A stretch of 64,000 bases of DNA from Magnetovibrio sp. PR-2 (lineage in GTDB: Bacteria > Pseudomonadota > Alphaproteobacteria > Rhodospirillales > Magnetovibrionaceae): positions 62,001 to 126,000 of the forward strand of contig NZ_JBAHUR010000002.1 of the NCBI RefSeq assembly GCF_036689815.1. The letters run 5' to 3'. Made by a program: the position numbers and the translations under genes. The notes below the pieces were generated by a model that was not told where the DNA came from, did no database searches, and was given only the letters and a program-made list of their open reading frames with translations. Shown in pieces: positions 18,220-28,587 of the stretch (the stretch's first letter is position 1; every line of letters starts with the position of its first letter).

Positions 18220-20328
18220 TCAATTCGCCAAGATCGCCAGCAGCAAAATCGCCACGATGTTGATGATTTTGATCATCGGGTTCACAGCCGGACCCGCCGT
18301 GTCTTTGTACGGATCACCGATGGTGTCGCCCGTGACCGCAGCGTGGTGGGCTTCGGAGCCTTTGCCGCCGAAGTTACCGTCTTCGATATACTTCTTGGCG
18401 TTATCCCAAGCACCGCCGCCGGACGTCATGGAAATTGCGACGAAGATACCCGTCACAATCGTGCCCATGAGCATAGCGCCCAGTGCAGAGAACGCAGCCG
18501 CTTGATCGGCAATGCCCAAGACCACGAAGTACATGACCACAGGGGCCAAGACCGGCAGCATACTGGGCACGATCATTTCTTTGATCGCGGTTTTGGTCAG
18601 CATGTCGACACACCGTGCATAGTCAGGCTTTTGCGTGCCTTCCATAATGCCCGGCATCTCTTTGAACTGACGGCGAACCTCGACGACCACTTGGCCGCCT
18701 GCGCGGCCCACGGCCATCATGCCCATGGAGCCAAACAGGAACGGCAGCAAACCGCCAACGAACAAGCCAACCACAACGTATGGGTTTTGCAGGCTGAAGT
18801 TCACCTTCTCGTAAACGTCCGGGAAATAGTGAACCAAGTCTTCGGTGTACGCTGCGAACAGCACCAGTGCAGCCAAGCCAGCAGAACCGATGGCGTAGCC
18901 TTTGGTGACAGCCTTGGTGGTGTTGCCCACCGCGTCCAAGGTATCCGTCGTTTGACGCACGTCTTCGGGCAGTTCAGCCATTTCAGCGATGCCGCCTGCG
19001 TTATCGGTCACCGGACCGAACGCATCCAGCGCCACCACAAAACCGGCCAAAGCCAGCATGGTCGTCGCCGCAATGGACAAGCCATAGAGACCCGCTGCCG
19101 AATAGCTCACGATAATACCGCCGCAGATCACCAGCACGGGAAGTGCCGTGGATTCCATGGAGATCGCCAAGCCTTGGATCACGTTGGTCGCATGACCCGT
19201 GGTCGAAGCTTCGGCCACCGATTTCACCGGACGGTATTCTGTCCCGGTGTAGTATTCGGTGATCCAAACGATCAGACCCGTCACGCCCAAGCCCGTCAGC
19301 GAGGCCACGAACAGGCTGCTCGCCGACACAACTTCTTTGTCGTTCATGGAGAACATGTTGTCCATGCCGCCCAGCAAGTATTCGATCAAGACATAGATCA
19401 AAACGGCTGAGATGACCGCCGAAGCGATAAAGCCTTTGTACAACGCGCCCATGACAGACTGGTTGGAGCCCAGCTTGACGAAGAACGTCGCGGCAACGGA
19501 TGCCACGATGCACGCCGCGCCGAGCGCCAGCGGGAACAGCATCATCAGTTCTTGATCCGCACCGACGAAGAAGATAGCCCCCAGCAGCATGGTGGCAACC
19601 ACCGTCACAGCATAGGTTTCGAACAAGTCGGCCGCCATACCGGCACAGTCACCAACGTTGTCGCCCACGTTGTCCGCAATAACACCCGGGTTGCGGGGGT
19701 CATCTTCGGGAATACCGGCTTCGATCTTACCGACCAAGTCGGCACCGACGTCGGCGCCCTTGGTAAAGATGCCGCCGCCCAAGCGCGCAAAGATGGAAAT
19801 CAGCGAAGCGCCAAAGCCCAGAGCCACCAACGATTCCAGAATGTGGCGCATGTCGGCAGCGTTGCTCGGATCGAAGTACGACCGCAGCGCAACGTAGTAA
19901 CCCGCAACCCCTAAAAGTGCGAGCCCAACAACCAACAGTCCGGTGATGGCACCGGACTTAAAGGCCACGTCCAAACCGCCGGATAGGCCGCGTGAACGAG
20001 CGGCTTCGGCTGTGCGAACATTGGCGCGAACCGACACGTGCATGCCGATATACCCAGCAGCACCGGACAAAATCGCACCGATGAAGTAGCCAACGGCAAC
20101 GGCCAAGCCGAGCTGCCAGCCCAGCAAAAGACCGATCACCACACCGACAGCGCCGATGGTGGCGTATTGCCGATTCAAATAAGCCGCCGCGCCCTCTTGG
20201 ATCGCAGCGGCAATTTCTTGCATCCGGTCATTGCCGGCAGGTTGAGCCAAGACCGAACGAACGGCATAAGCCCCGTACAGTACAGCGAGCAAGCCGCTGG
20301 CCAGTACCAAATAGTAAGTCATAGACAT
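18220..20328 (-). CDS. hppA: K+-independent proton-translocating pyrophosphatase
   Basis: This 702-residue integral membrane enzyme (about 16 segments) pumps protons with energy from pyrophosphate. Catalytic motifs are present: [31 protein letters not shown] and [15 protein letters not shown]. The determinant of potassium dependence reads [12 protein letters not shown]: Lys and Thr occupy the two diagnostic positions, which assigns it to the K+-independent H+ class as in Rhodospirillum rubrum. Monocistronic, with a terminator after it. Confidence 0.96.
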   Translation of the reverse strand: MSMTYYLVLASGLLAVLYGAYAVRSVLAQPAGNDRMQEIAAAIQEGAAAYLNRQYATIGAVGVVIGLLLGWQLGLAVAVGYFIGAILSGAAGYIGMHVSVRANVRTAEAARSRGLSGGLDVAFKSGAITGLLVVGLALLGVAGYYVALRSYFDPSNAADMRHILESLVALGFGASLISIFARLGGGIFTKGADVGADLVGKIEAGIPEDDPRNPGVIADNVGDNVGDCAGMAADLFETYAVTVVATMLLGAIFFVGADQELMMLFPLALGAACIVASVAATFFVKLGSNQSVMGALYKGFIASAVISAVLIYVLIEYLLGGMDNMFSMNDKEVVSASSLFVASLTGLGVTGLIVWITEYYTGTEYRPVKSVAEASTTGHATNVIQGLAISMESTALPVLVICGGIIVSYSAAGLYGLSIAATTMLALAGFVVALDAFGPVTDNAGGIAEMAELPEDVRQTTDTLDAVGNTTKAVTKGYAIGSAGLAALVLFAAYTEDLVHYFPDVYEKVNFSLQNPYVVVGLFVGGLLPFLFGSMGMMAVGRAGGQVVVEVRRQFKEMPGIMEGTQKPDYARCVDMLTKTAIKEMIVPSMLPVLAPVVMYFVVLGIADQAAAFSALGAMLMGTIVTGIFVAISMTSGGGAWDNAKKYIEDGNFGGKGSEAHHAAVTGDTIGDPYKDTAGPAVNPMIKIINIVAILLLAILAN

Positions 20329-20540
20329 TCAAATCTCCCCACTGGTTCTCTGACTGAAAACCCAGATTGGTCCCCTTGACGAGGATGGGAGACTCCACAA
20401 CAAACTGCTTCCCGATCCCCGAATGATGACGAAGCCTGACAGAACTTCAGCCAATTGGCAACCTACTGGCGCAAAAAGGCATTGTGCAGCGCAGCATGGC
20501 AGAAATGTCGGATGAATTGAGGTCTGGTGGAGGCAGAAAT

Positions 20541-21029
20541 CTATTGATCGTTGGTGTTGGTCATGGCCTGGATCAAAGCATCGGAAACAATGCCTTTGCC
20601 CAGCAATTTTTCCGCCGTCATCATGATGCGGTACTTGATCAACGTCACATCCAAGGTCTTGTTGTTGCGCAGCGTGCGCGGGATGTAGAACGAAAAATCC
20701 TTGATCAAGGCATCACCTAAGCGGCGCTGGGCTTTGGCGACGATGCGCTCATTGTCTACGTTCAAGACTTCCAGCTTGTAGTGGATCATGATGGTGCCCT
20801 GAACATTGTCGTTGTTGAACACCGGAACGTGGATCGCGTCCATTTCCACATAACGTGGGCGCGCTTCAAAGATTTCGCGGGCTTTATCGCGATCGGCTTC
20901 TTCGGCTTCGATGCGCGCCCGCTCTTCTTCAGAAATTTCAAACGGACCCACGGCCAGATACTTCAGCAACGTCACAGTGCCGCCCGCCAATAAAATCAAA
21001 ACCGCAAAGGCGATAACCAACTTTTTCAT
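20541..21029 (-). CDS. Membrane-anchored hypothetical protein, weakly FliL-like
   Basis: A 162-residue protein with one N-terminal membrane anchor (about 4-25) and a soluble domain. The layout, with IHVPVFNNDNVQGTIMIHYK, LEVLNVDNERIVAKAQRRLGDAL in part and a late IKYRIMMTAEKLLGKGIV, is reminiscent of FliL-type proteins, but the match is loose. The start MKKLVIAFAV at 21029 is chosen because it begins the signal-anchor; a longer frame from 21104 adds unrelated residues. Its neighbours (hppA, thiL) give no functional hint. Confidence 0.7.
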   Translation of the reverse strand: MKKLVIAFAVLILLAGGTVTLLKYLAVGPFEISEEERARIEAEEADRDKAREIFEARPRYVEMDAIHVPVFNNDNVQGTIMIHYKLEVLNVDNERIVAKAQRRLGDALIKDFSFYIPRTLRNNKTLDVTLIKYRIMMTAEKLLGKGIVSDALIQAMTNTNDQ

Positions 21030-21150
21030 AGGCGTCGTACTCTCTTTGTGAAGGCGTCGTGCTTGAAAGACAAAAGAATCGCAATTTCCGGCGATTATAA
21101 TCAAACCCTTCGCCGTGAAAACCCCAAGAATGGCTTATTAAACTTCAGGT

Positions 21151-22146
21151 TTAGAAATGGCGATAACCGCCTGCGCCAACGTCCACTCGATTACCATGGT
21201 CGTCCAAGACCTGAACGCGCGGATGAGAAACGGACGCAGCTTCGATGCGGCCCATGACACAAACGTCAAGGCTTAAGCGTTCAGCCAAGTCTTCAATGGC
21301 GCCTAAGTGTTCGGGAAGCGCTGTGAAAACCAGTTCGTAGTCGTCCCCGCCACTCAAAATCTCCCTTTGGCGTTGCGGTTCGGCGTCCAAAATGCTTAGG
21401 GCTGCATCAGATACATTGATCTGATCCCACTCCAACACAGCCGACACGCCCGAAGCACCACAGATGTGGCCCAAATCCTGTACCAACCCATCAGACACAT
21501 CCACGCACGCTGTGGCTAAGCCTAGTGACGAAAGCTTGGCCCCAAAGACATTGCGAGGCTCAGGCCGAGCATAGCGCCGGGTTAGGTGCTTTTCGTGACC
21601 ATCCAAAACGCCCATGATCTTGCCCTGCCAGAGCGCCAAGCCCAAGGCTGCATCGCCAAACGTACCGGTCCCCAGCACCAAGTCCCCTTCTTGCGCCCCG
21701 CCACGTGTCAGGGCCTTGCCCTGTTCCACATGGCCCAGTGCGGTTATCGTAAAAGCTTGGCTGCCAAAGGTGGTGACCGTGTCGCCGCCCAAAAGCTTGG
21801 CGCCGGACGGCTTCAAGGCCTCACCCAGACCTGCGGCGAAACCTTCCAACCAGTCTTCCGATACGTCGGGGGAAAATTGTGCCGCCAAAAACACAGCATG
21901 CGGTGTAGCGCCCATGGCCGCCAGATCGGACAAATTCACACCGACTACCTTATGCGCAATGTCTTGCGGCGGCAGAGTTTCCAGATAATGCACCCCACCC
22001 ACGACGGCATCCGTGGTCACGACCAACTCGCACCCTTCGGGAACGGAAAGAACGGCCGCGTCGTCAAGCAAGCCCAAAGCCTCCCCCGAGCCGTGAGCCA
22101 GGGGGCGGAAATAATTGGAAATGATGTCGAATTCGCGACCAGCCAT
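21151..22146 (-). CDS. thiL: Thiamine-monophosphate kinase
   Basis: ThiL phosphorylates thiamine monophosphate to the active cofactor thiamine diphosphate. Recognisable motifs are GLLDDAAVL near the start, VNLSDLAAMGATP, the GGDT nucleotide motif (LLGGDTVTTFG), DVSDGLVQDLGHI and LSGGDDYELVFT. ATG at 22146 is used; an upstream GTG at 22161 is also in frame. It follows nusB by 26 bases, a common thiL-nusB-ribH pairing. Confidence 0.96.
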   Translation of the reverse strand: MAGREFDIISNYFRPLAHGSGEALGLLDDAAVLSVPEGCELVVTTDAVVGGVHYLETLPPQDIAHKVVGVNLSDLAAMGATPHAVFLAAQFSPDVSEDWLEGFAAGLGEALKPSGAKLLGGDTVTTFGSQAFTITALGHVEQGKALTRGGAQEGDLVLGTGTFGDAALGLALWQGKIMGVLDGHEKHLTRRYARPEPRNVFGAKLSSLGLATACVDVSDGLVQDLGHICGASGVSAVLEWDQINVSDAALSILDAEPQRQREILSGGDDYELVFTALPEHLGAIEDLAERLSLDVCVMGRIEAASVSHPRVQVLDDHGNRVDVGAGGYRHF

Positions 22147-22172
22147 AGGAAATAGTCCCACAAAAGGTTGGC

Positions 22173-22670
22173 TTAATCCATCTTGCCGTCACGCAGTGTG
22201 TGGCCCAGCTTATCCAGCACACCGTTGACCATTTTCGGCTCGCTTTCGGTAAAGAACGCGTTGGCGATGTCCATGTATTCGTTGATCACCACTTTGGCCG
22301 GGATTTCAGAGCGTTCCAGAAGCTCGTATGCGCCGCAGCGCAAGATTGCGCGCATCAAAATCTCGATGCGCTCCACCGACCATTTGGGGCCAAGCGCGCC
22401 ATTGAGCATTTCGTCTAAATCCGTTTTACGCTCCCCCACACCGCGCACCAGCTCGATCAGGAAGGTTTTGTCCGGATCGTTAAACTCCGCTTCGCCGATT
22501 TCGTCGCCGTCTTCGTCTTCGACCATAACGGTCCAGCGTTTTTCGATAAAGGTGCGCAGCACCGGATCTTCGTCACCGTCGACCATGTCCAGCTCATACA
22601 AAGACTGAACCGCAGCCATACGGGCTGCGGCACGGGACTTCACATCAAATGAAGTGTCTTCTGCGCTCAT
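22173..22670 (-). CDS. nusB: Transcription antitermination protein NusB
   Basis: NusB binds boxA RNA with NusE (S10) to support antitermination in rRNA operons. The 165-residue helical protein has ARMAAVQSLYELDM at the start, then IEILMRAILRCGAYELL, PAKVVINEYMDIANAFF and VNGVLDKLGHTLR, all family signatures. An acidic insert (EDEDGDEIGEAE) near residue 53 is longer than in E. coli. Its start overlaps the ribH stop by four bases. Confidence 0.96.
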   Translation of the reverse strand: MSAEDTSFDVKSRAAARMAAVQSLYELDMVDGDEDPVLRTFIEKRWTVMVEDEDGDEIGEAEFNDPDKTFLIELVRGVGERKTDLDEMLNGALGPKWSVERIEILMRAILRCGAYELLERSEIPAKVVINEYMDIANAFFTESEPKMVNGVLDKLGHTLRDGKMD

Positions 22671-23128
22671 TGGGCAATTCCGTGCATCATGTGGTCGCGC
22701 AGCTCAATCATGCGCAGGCACGCTTGTGCTGCGTCGCCACCTTTGTTTTTTTGGTCAACGTTACAGCGCACCAGGGCTTGGGCTTCGTCTTCAACAGTCA
22801 AAATGCCGTTACCGACGGCAACACCTTCCAATGACAGGTCCATCAACGCGCGGCAGCTTTCGCCCGCGACATAGTCGTAGTGGCTGGTTTCACCGCGAAT
22901 GACGCAGCCCAAAGCGATGTAGCCGTCGAAGTGCTTGGACGCCAAGGGGTGGTCTTCTTGCGCCATCTCCGCAAACGTAATGGCGCCGGGAATTTCAAAG
23001 GCGCCGGGCACTTCGGTGCGTTCGTACTGCACGCCCTTTTCAGCCAAGACAGCCAGTGCGCCTTCAACCAATTGATCGGTGATGTGCTTGTAAAACGGGG
23101 CTTCGATGATCAGAACCTTGGTGGCCAT
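22667..23128 (-). CDS. ribH: 6,7-dimethyl-8-ribityllumazine synthase
   Basis: RibH makes the lumazine precursor of riboflavin from ribulose-derived butanone phosphate. Signatures are VPGAFEIPGAI, the catalytic-His region GCVIRGETSHYDYVAGESC, and VAVGNGILTVEDEAQA. The ATG at 23128 (MATKVLIIEAPFYKH) is preferred to one six codons upstream. It lies downstream of ribBX in one riboflavin block. No FMN riboswitch was seen in the cluster. Confidence 0.96.
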   Translation of the reverse strand: MATKVLIIEAPFYKHITDQLVEGALAVLAEKGVQYERTEVPGAFEIPGAITFAEMAQEDHPLASKHFDGYIALGCVIRGETSHYDYVAGESCRALMDLSLEGVAVGNGILTVEDEAQALVRCNVDQKNKGGDAAQACLRMIELRDHMMHGIAQ

Positions 23129-23167
23129 CTTGTGTGCGCTCCTCAAAGGGTGTTTTTATGATTTTTG

Positions 23168-24307
23168 TTATTCTGGGATCGGCTGTTGGCCGGTCACGGT
23201 CAAGCCATAACCTTCCAATCCAATAATGGTGTGTTGCGTGTTCGACAACAAGGTCATTTCTTTAATGCCCAAGTCCAGCAAGATTTGCGCACCGACGCCG
23301 TAGTTGCGCAGTTCCGCGCTCACACCACCTGCATCACCCTCTTCCTGTTCGACATTTTTCATGCCGCGAGAAGACAAGGCGTCCAGGCGCGGGTTGCGAA
23401 TGACCACAACAGCGCCCCGCCCTTCTTTACAGATTGCTTGCATGGACCGCTGGAGCGTTCCAGCTTTACCGCCATCAGTGTCAAAGAACGCATCAACCAA
23501 AATGTCCATGGCGTGCATACGCACCAAAACCGGACCGTCGCTGGTCACGTCACCACAGGTGAGGGCCATATGCTCGGTCCCGTCCAGTTCGGAGCGATAA
23601 ACTGTCATGGTGAACGGGCCGCCGTGGCTGGAATTGAACGGGCGAGACGTGACCTTTTCCACCACGTGGTCGTTTTTCAAACGATACGCGATCAAGTCGG
23701 CAATCGTCGCAATTTTAAGGCCGTGCTTTTCAGCATACGGAATCAAATCGTCCAGACGCGCCATGGTGCCGTCTTCGTTCATGATCTCACAGATCACGCC
23801 CGACGGGTTGAGCCCGGCTAAGCGCGAGATATCGACCGCGGCCTCGGTATGGCCTGCGCGTACCAAAACGCCGCCGTCGCGCGCTTCCAACGGGAAAATG
23901 TGACCGGGCGTGGTGATGTCTTCTTTGCCGCGATTGCCGCCAATGGCGACAGCGATAGTGGTGGCGCGATCAGATGCCGAAATGCCCGTGGTGACACCTT
24001 CGCGGGCCTCAATCGACACGGTAAACGCGGTCGAGTGGCGCGAGACGTTGGATTGCGTCATCAGCGGAATGCCCAAGTGCTCCACCCGCTCGCGGGTCAG
24101 CGTCAGGCAAATCAGGCCGCGTCCGTGGGTCGCCATGAAGTTCACAGCTTCCGGTGTCGCCATTTGTGCGGGGATCACCAGATCGCCTTCGTTTTCGCGA
24201 TCCTCGTCATCGACAAGTACGAACATACGGCCGTTGCGCGCATCTTCGATGATGTCTTCGATGGGGGAAAGTTTATCTTTGTATGACACGTCGTTCGTCC
24301 TACCCAC
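23168..24307 (-). CDS. ribBX: RibB-type DHBP synthase with degenerate GTP cyclohydrolase II half (RibBX)
   Basis: The N-terminal half (about 1-215) is an intact 3,4-dihydroxy-2-butanone-4-phosphate synthase: VDDEDRENEGDLVIPA, THGRGLICL, STAFTVSIEA and RAGHTEAAVDISRLAG. The C-terminal half aligns with GTP cyclohydrolase II but its zinc site is gone: where RibA has Cys-x10-Cys-x-Cys, this protein reads MHAMDILVDAFFDTDGG. It is therefore unlikely to act on GTP, as in alphaproteobacterial RibBX proteins. A separate ribA should exist elsewhere. The GTG at 24307 directly follows the ribE stop; an internal GTG at 24289 is possible. Confidence 0.9.
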   Translation of the reverse strand: MGRTNDVSYKDKLSPIEDIIEDARNGRMFVLVDDEDRENEGDLVIPAQMATPEAVNFMATHGRGLICLTLTRERVEHLGIPLMTQSNVSRHSTAFTVSIEAREGVTTGISASDRATTIAVAIGGNRGKEDITTPGHIFPLEARDGGVLVRAGHTEAAVDISRLAGLNPSGVICEIMNEDGTMARLDDLIPYAEKHGLKIATIADLIAYRLKNDHVVEKVTSRPFNSSHGGPFTMTVYRSELDGTEHMALTCGDVTSDGPVLVRMHAMDILVDAFFDTDGGKAGTLQRSMQAICKEGRGAVVVIRNPRLDALSSRGMKNVEQEEGDAGGVSAELRNYGVGAQILLDLGIKEMTLLSNTQHTIIGLEGYGLTVTGQQPIPE

Positions 24308-24925
24308 TCAATCTTGTTCTTTGTCTTCTTGACCCAACAAGCGCGCAACATAACGCGCCAGCATGTCGATTTCCAGATTGACCATGTCACCCGCTTGAAG
24401 ATCGCCAATGGTGGTGACCTCTTGCGTGTGGGGGATTACATTGATGCCAAACACGGGACCTTCTACTTCGTTCACCGTCAAAGACACACCATCGATGGTG
24501 ATGGAGCCTTTGGGTGCGAGATATTTCGCCAAACCTTCGGGGCTTTGGAACTTAAAGCGCACGCTGTCGCCTTCCGGTTCGCGCGAAACCACTTCGCCAA
24601 CACCGTCCACATGGCCGCCGACCATATGACCGCCCAGCTCGTCACCCAAACGCATGGCGCGTTCTAAGTTGATGCGTTCGCCTTCTGTCCAAGCGCCCAG
24701 TGTGGTTTTGGACAGGCTTTCGGCGGACACCTCGATGGCGTACCAATCCGCGCCTTTGTCGACCACAGTCATGCAAGCACCGGCGTGCGCAATGGACGCG
24801 CCGATGTCCAAATCGGATAAGTCCAATCCGGTTTCGATTTCGAAGCGACGGCCTTCGCCGTCCCCTTCACCCGTGGTGGAAACGGAGCGTACACGCCCCA
24901 TGTCGGTGACAATGCCGGTAAACAC
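24308..24925 (-). CDS. ribE: Riboflavin synthase alpha chain
   Basis: This enzyme dismutates two lumazines to riboflavin. The 205 residues comprise two tandem lumazine-binding barrels: MFTGIVTDMGRV with SIAHAGACMTVVD in the first, and GHVDGVGEV with SITIDGVSLTVNEV in the second. The start is GTG. It sits between ribD (5 bases upstream) and ribBX, so the genes are co-transcribed. E. coli calls this gene ribC. Confidence 0.96.
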   Translation of the reverse strand: MFTGIVTDMGRVRSVSTTGEGDGEGRRFEIETGLDLSDLDIGASIAHAGACMTVVDKGADWYAIEVSAESLSKTTLGAWTEGERINLERAMRLGDELGGHMVGGHVDGVGEVVSREPEGDSVRFKFQSPEGLAKYLAPKGSITIDGVSLTVNEVEGPVFGINVIPHTQEVTTIGDLQAGDMVNLEIDMLARYVARLLGQEDKEQD

Positions 24926-24930
24926 GTCTC

Positions 24931-26028
24931 TCAGGTCCCCAAATGGTAGATATTCAAAAGGTCAGGCCCAGCGTTTAGCACGGCTTTGGGGCCCGGGGCT
25001 AGTTTTTCCAGATCGAAATCGTGAAATAAAACGTCTCCAGCCGCGCCGAGCTCCTTTTTCGCCTTAAACCACTGGATTTCATCAACCAAATCAGCGTTGA
25101 GGACGGCATTGACCAAGGTCGGTCCGGCTTCCACCAAAACCCGGTTGAGTTCACGTGCGGCAAGCTGTTGGGCGACCCAAGTGAGTTCTGGGCGCTCTAA
25201 AGGGCTTTGAATGACAGTTACACCCTGGTTTTGCAGCTCTGCAATTCGGTCATTTGAAGCCGCCGATCCACAAAAAATCCACAGCGGTGCTGCAGAAATG
25301 CTGCGCAGCAATTGGCTGTTTTGTGGGAGCGAAAGCAAGCTGTCTAAAAGTATGCGCACGGGGCTTTGATCGGTCAGTCCAGGCAGCCGACAGGTATAGG
25401 TCGGGTCGTCGTCCAACACCGTGCCAATGCCAAACAGCACGCCGTCATGATTGGCACGCAGCAAATGGCCGCGAGCGCGTGCCAGGGGCGACGTGATCCA
25501 CTTGTCTTCGCCTTGGGCGCCTTTGGGCGGAATGCGGTTGTCGGCACTGGTGGCGAGTTTCAAAGTAAATTGAGGGCGGTTTTCGATGATGCGCTTGAAA
25601 AAGCCCAAGTTGCCGCGCCAGCCTTCATCGGCCATGACCCCTTCGACGACCTCAATGCCTGCATCTTTGAGGATGCGCACACCCTTACCCGCCACCCGTA
25701 AATCCGGGTCCGACGAAGCGATGACCACACGCTGCACGCCTGCGTCAACCAGCGACACAGCACACGGCGGCGTTTGGCCTTGATGGGCGCAAGGCTCTAA
25801 CGTGACGTAAGCTGTGGCCCCTTGGGCCGCATTACCCGCTTGGGCCAACGCCATGGCTTCGGCGTGGGGTCGTCCGCCCGGCTGGGTCCAGCCGTGCCCG
25901 ACGACGACACCGTCGTTGACCAAAATGCATCCGACAGAAGGATTGGGGGCGGTATTGCCCAAGCCACGCCGCGCCAAACCCAGCGCAGCGCGCATGAAGT
26001 CTAAGTCACGCGGTTTATTCGCGCTCAC
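24931..26028 (-). CDS. ribD: Bifunctional riboflavin deaminase/reductase RibD
   Basis: RibD deaminates and then reduces the pyrimidine intermediate of riboflavin synthesis. The deaminase domain (about 10-150) has the zinc motifs HAEAMALAQ and [11 protein letters not shown]. The reductase domain follows, with [15 protein letters not shown] and [13 protein letters not shown] at 26028 is proposed as start; it overlaps the end of nrdR by 14 bases and gives an N terminus like other RibD. ATG at 25995 is the alternative. Residues further upstream belong to the nrdR frame region. Confidence 0.93.
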   Translation of the reverse strand: MSANKPRDLDFMRAALGLARRGLGNTAPNPSVGCILVNDGVVVGHGWTQPGGRPHAEAMALAQAGNAAQGATAYVTLEPCAHQGQTPPCAVSLVDAGVQRVVIASSDPDLRVAGKGVRILKDAGIEVVEGVMADEGWRGNLGFFKRIIENRPQFTLKLATSADNRIPPKGAQGEDKWITSPLARARGHLLRANHDGVLFGIGTVLDDDPTYTCRLPGLTDQSPVRILLDSLLSLPQNSQLLRSISAAPLWIFCGSAASNDRIAELQNQGVTVIQSPLERPELTWVAQQLAARELNRVLVEAGPTLVNAVLNADLVDEIQWFKAKKELGAAGDVLFHDFDLEKLAPGPKAVLNAGPDLLNIYHLGT

Positions 26029-26470
26029 CCAAATCCCCAATAAACTCGTTGAAGTCTTTGATTTCGTGGAAGTCTTTGTAGACAGAGGCAAAGCGCACGT
26101 AGGCCACTTTATCCACTTCCATCAGCCGTTCCATAATCAGTTCACCAATGGCTTTGGACGGGATTTCGTTGTCGCCCGAAGTCTCCAAACGGCGCTGGAT
26201 ACCGTTGACGATGCGGTCAATCTGGTCCGTGTCCACCGGACGCTTGCGCAGGGCAATGTCCATGGAGCGTTTGACCTTTTCGCGATCAAAGGGAACCTTT
26301 TCGCCATCCGACTTGATGACCGTCAGCTCGCGCAGGTGCACGCGCTCAAACGTGGTGAAGCGCGAACCGCACGACGGGCAGTAACGCCGTCGGCGAATGG
26401 TGGCGTTGTCTTCGCTGGGACGCGAATCTTTCACCTGGGTGTCGTTGTTTCCACAAAACGGACAGCGCAT
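26015..26470 (-). CDS. nrdR: Transcriptional repressor NrdR
   Basis: NrdR represses ribonucleotide reductase genes by sensing ATP/dATP. The 151 residues show an N-terminal zinc ribbon ([28 protein letters not shown]) and an ATP-cone domain (about 50-140, [17 protein letters not shown]). It lies between glyA and ribD, the conserved alphaproteobacterial order, and overlaps ribD. Confidence 0.97.
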   Translation of the reverse strand: MRCPFCGNNDTQVKDSRPSEDNATIRRRRYCPSCGSRFTTFERVHLRELTVIKSDGEKVPFDREKVKRSMDIALRKRPVDTDQIDRIVNGIQRRLETSGDNEIPSKAIGELIMERLMEVDKVAYVRFASVYKDFHEIKDFNEFIGDLGERE

Positions 26471-26492
26471 GGTTCCCTTCCCCTTTTATCTC

Positions 26493-27788
26493 TTAACCGT
26501 AGATCGGGAAGCGCGCACACAGCGCTTCGACCTTCACACGGACGTTCTTTTCGACGTCCCCGTTGCCCTCTTCACCGTTTTCGGCCAAACCGTCCAGAAC
26601 TTCGCAGATCAAGCCGCCGATTTGTTTGAATTCGTCCACGCCAAAGCCACGCGTGGTGCCTGCGGGCGTGCCCAAGCGGATACCGGACGTGATCATGGGC
26701 TTTTCGGTGTCGAACGGAATGCCATTTTTGTTACACGTGATGCCGGCGCGATCCAAAGCATGCTCAGCCGCGTTGCCTTTCACGCCTTTGGGGCGCAAAT
26801 CGACCAACATCAGGTGCGTGTCGGTGCCGCCCGTGGAAATCGCGTAGCCGCCTTCGACCATGGTTGCGGCCAGGGCTTGGGCGTTTTCGATGACGCTTTT
26901 TGCATAAACTTTAAAGCTCGGCTGAAGCGCTTCACCAAATGCCACAGCTTTGGCAGCAATAACGTGCATCAGCGGACCACCTTGAAGACCTGGGAAGATG
27001 GCCGAGTTGATCTTCTTGGCGATGTCGCCGTCGTTGGTCAAAATCATGCCGCCGCGCGGGCCGCGCAGGGTTTTGTGCGTGGTCGTCGTGGTCACATCAG
27101 CGATGCCCACGGGGCTGGGGTGCAGACCGGCAGCCACCAAGCCCGCAAAGTGGGCCATATCAACCATCATGTACGCACCGACGCTGTCACAGATTTCGCG
27201 GAATTTTGCAAAATCGATGTGACGCGGATAAGCAGAACCACCCGCCACGATCAGCTTCGGATTGTGTTCTTTGGCCAAGGCTTCGACTTGGTCGTAATCA
27301 ATGGTCAGCGTGTCTTCTTTCACACCATACTGAACCGCGTTGAACCATTTGCCGGACTGTGCGGGCGGAGCACCATGGGTCAAGTGACCGCCAGCGTCCA
27401 AGCTCATGCCCAAGATGGTGTCGCCGGGCTTCAGCAGCGCCATGAACACGCCGCCATTGGCTTGCGCGCCCGAATGCGGCTGAACGTTGACGAACCCGGC
27501 ACCGAACAGCTCTTTGGCGCGCGAGCGGGCCAGGTCTTCGGACACGTCCACATATTCGCACCCACCATAATAACGACGCCCCGGATACCCTTCGGCGTAT
27601 TTGTTGGTCAATACGCTGCCTTGGGCTTCCAACACTGCACGCGAGACGATATTTTCCGACGCAATCAGTTCGATCTGATTTTGCTGACGGCCAAGTTCAT
27701 CGTTCACGGACGCCATCAAATCCGGGTCGGCATCCGCCAAAGAGGTGGAGAAGAATTTTGCGAGTTCGTCGTTGGGATAGCTGGTCAT
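26493..27788 (-). CDS. glyA: Serine hydroxymethyltransferase
   Basis: GlyA interconverts serine and glycine and supplies one-carbon units. The protein of about 431 residues has the PLP lysine in [14 protein letters not shown], the substrate region [10 protein letters not shown], and [13 protein letters not shown] at 27788 ([13 protein letters not shown]) is used; a GTG at 27800 is a credible alternative because an AGGA lies close before it. Downstream of rpiB by about 50 bases. Confidence 0.97.
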   Translation of the reverse strand: MTSYPNDELAKFFSTSLADADPDLMASVNDELGRQQNQIELIASENIVSRAVLEAQGSVLTNKYAEGYPGRRYYGGCEYVDVSEDLARSRAKELFGAGFVNVQPHSGAQANGGVFMALLKPGDTILGMSLDAGGHLTHGAPPAQSGKWFNAVQYGVKEDTLTIDYDQVEALAKEHNPKLIVAGGSAYPRHIDFAKFREICDSVGAYMMVDMAHFAGLVAAGLHPSPVGIADVTTTTTHKTLRGPRGGMILTNDGDIAKKINSAIFPGLQGGPLMHVIAAKAVAFGEALQPSFKVYAKSVIENAQALAATMVEGGYAISTGGTDTHLMLVDLRPKGVKGNAAEHALDRAGITCNKNGIPFDTEKPMITSGIRLGTPAGTTRGFGVDEFKQIGGLICEVLDGLAENGEEGNGDVEKNVRVKVEALCARFPIYG

Positions 27789-27837
27789 AAGCTTCAGCAC
27801 TTTATCCTAGGGGTCAAAATCAATGGCAACCGATCAA

Positions 27838-28281
27838 TCAGGTCGGGTTGGACAGTTTGTCCACCCGGCGCTGGTGGCGGCCGCCTTCAAAGTCGGTGTT
27901 CAAAAAGGTGTCGACACATTCTTCGGCCAAGTCAGAGCCGATCATGCGTCCACCAAAAACAATCACGTTGGCATCGTTGTGTTCGCGGCACAGGCGCGCA
28001 CCCGTCACATCGTGAACCAAGGCCGCGCGCACATGGGCGTGGCGGTTGGCGGCGATGGAGATGCCGATGCCCGATCCACACAGCAAGATGCCGCGGCTAG
28101 CTTTGCCGTCTTTAAGGGCGCCAGCCATGGCGTAACCGTAATCGGGATAGTCAACGGAATCCGTAGTTTTGACGCCCAAATCCAAGACGCTCAGGCCTTT
28201 TTCCTCGGCGTAGGCTTTCAAGTGCTCCTTCAGCGCAAAAGCGCCGTGGTCACATGCGATGGCGATGGTGTCGTTCGACAT
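27838..28281 (-). CDS. rpiB: Ribose-5-phosphate isomerase B
   Basis: RpiB interconverts ribose-5-phosphate and ribulose-5-phosphate, the latter also feeding the riboflavin genes nearby. The 147-residue protein has IAIACDHGAFALKEHL, the active-site Cys loop GILLCGSGIGISIAANR and the His in RAALVHDVTGA. ATG at 28281 fits the family; a longer frame upstream adds 48 unrelated residues. Confidence 0.95.
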   Translation of the reverse strand: MSNDTIAIACDHGAFALKEHLKAYAEEKGLSVLDLGVKTTDSVDYPDYGYAMAGALKDGKASRGILLCGSGIGISIAANRHAHVRAALVHDVTGARLCREHNDANVIVFGGRMIGSDLAEECVDTFLNTDFEGGRHQRRVDKLSNPT

Positions 28282-28587
28282 TAGCTCTCGTCCAAATCCA
28301 GTTTTTCTGCAATATCCTGGGGAAGGTCCGTCAATCCGAAATGTGAGGGGCTGTGTTACCATATATCGTGCCCCTCTGCCAAGCGGGCACAAGCACTCGG
28401 GGGCACTTTTATCCCCCCTATCCACAGACTTTTGCGCAACATTCTGTGATTTGGACTGTCACAAAATTCCCGTGGCACGAAAGGCCGCACATGTGTTAAG
28501 ATTGCCATCGCACTTGAAAACAGGTGCCAGACACTCGAGGGAAGCAAACGAAGACTTGCACACCAACCTCTTGACGCATGGAGAAGC
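28282..28587. other. Divergent gap between rpiB and the EF-hand gene
   Basis: No gene, tRNA or clear hairpin was seen. It should hold the divergent promoters of both genes, but no convincing -35/-10 pair was identified. A short minus-strand frame runs into the rpiB start (TAATG overlap) but lacks a start codon other than TTG. Confidence 0.4.

Noticed and set aside
24300-26500. FMN riboswitch in the riboflavin cluster
   Set aside because: Genes overlap or touch, leaving no leader long enough, and no RFN motif was found.
28281-28360. Short minus-strand frame running into the rpiB start (TAATG overlap)
   Set aside because: It lacks an ATG or GTG start and a ribosome site; only a TTG is available, so coupled translation is unsupported.
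28472-28490. Sigma-54 promoter-like TGGCACG near the EF-hand gene
   Set aside because: The GG and GC pairs are spaced wrongly (11 instead of 10 bases between).
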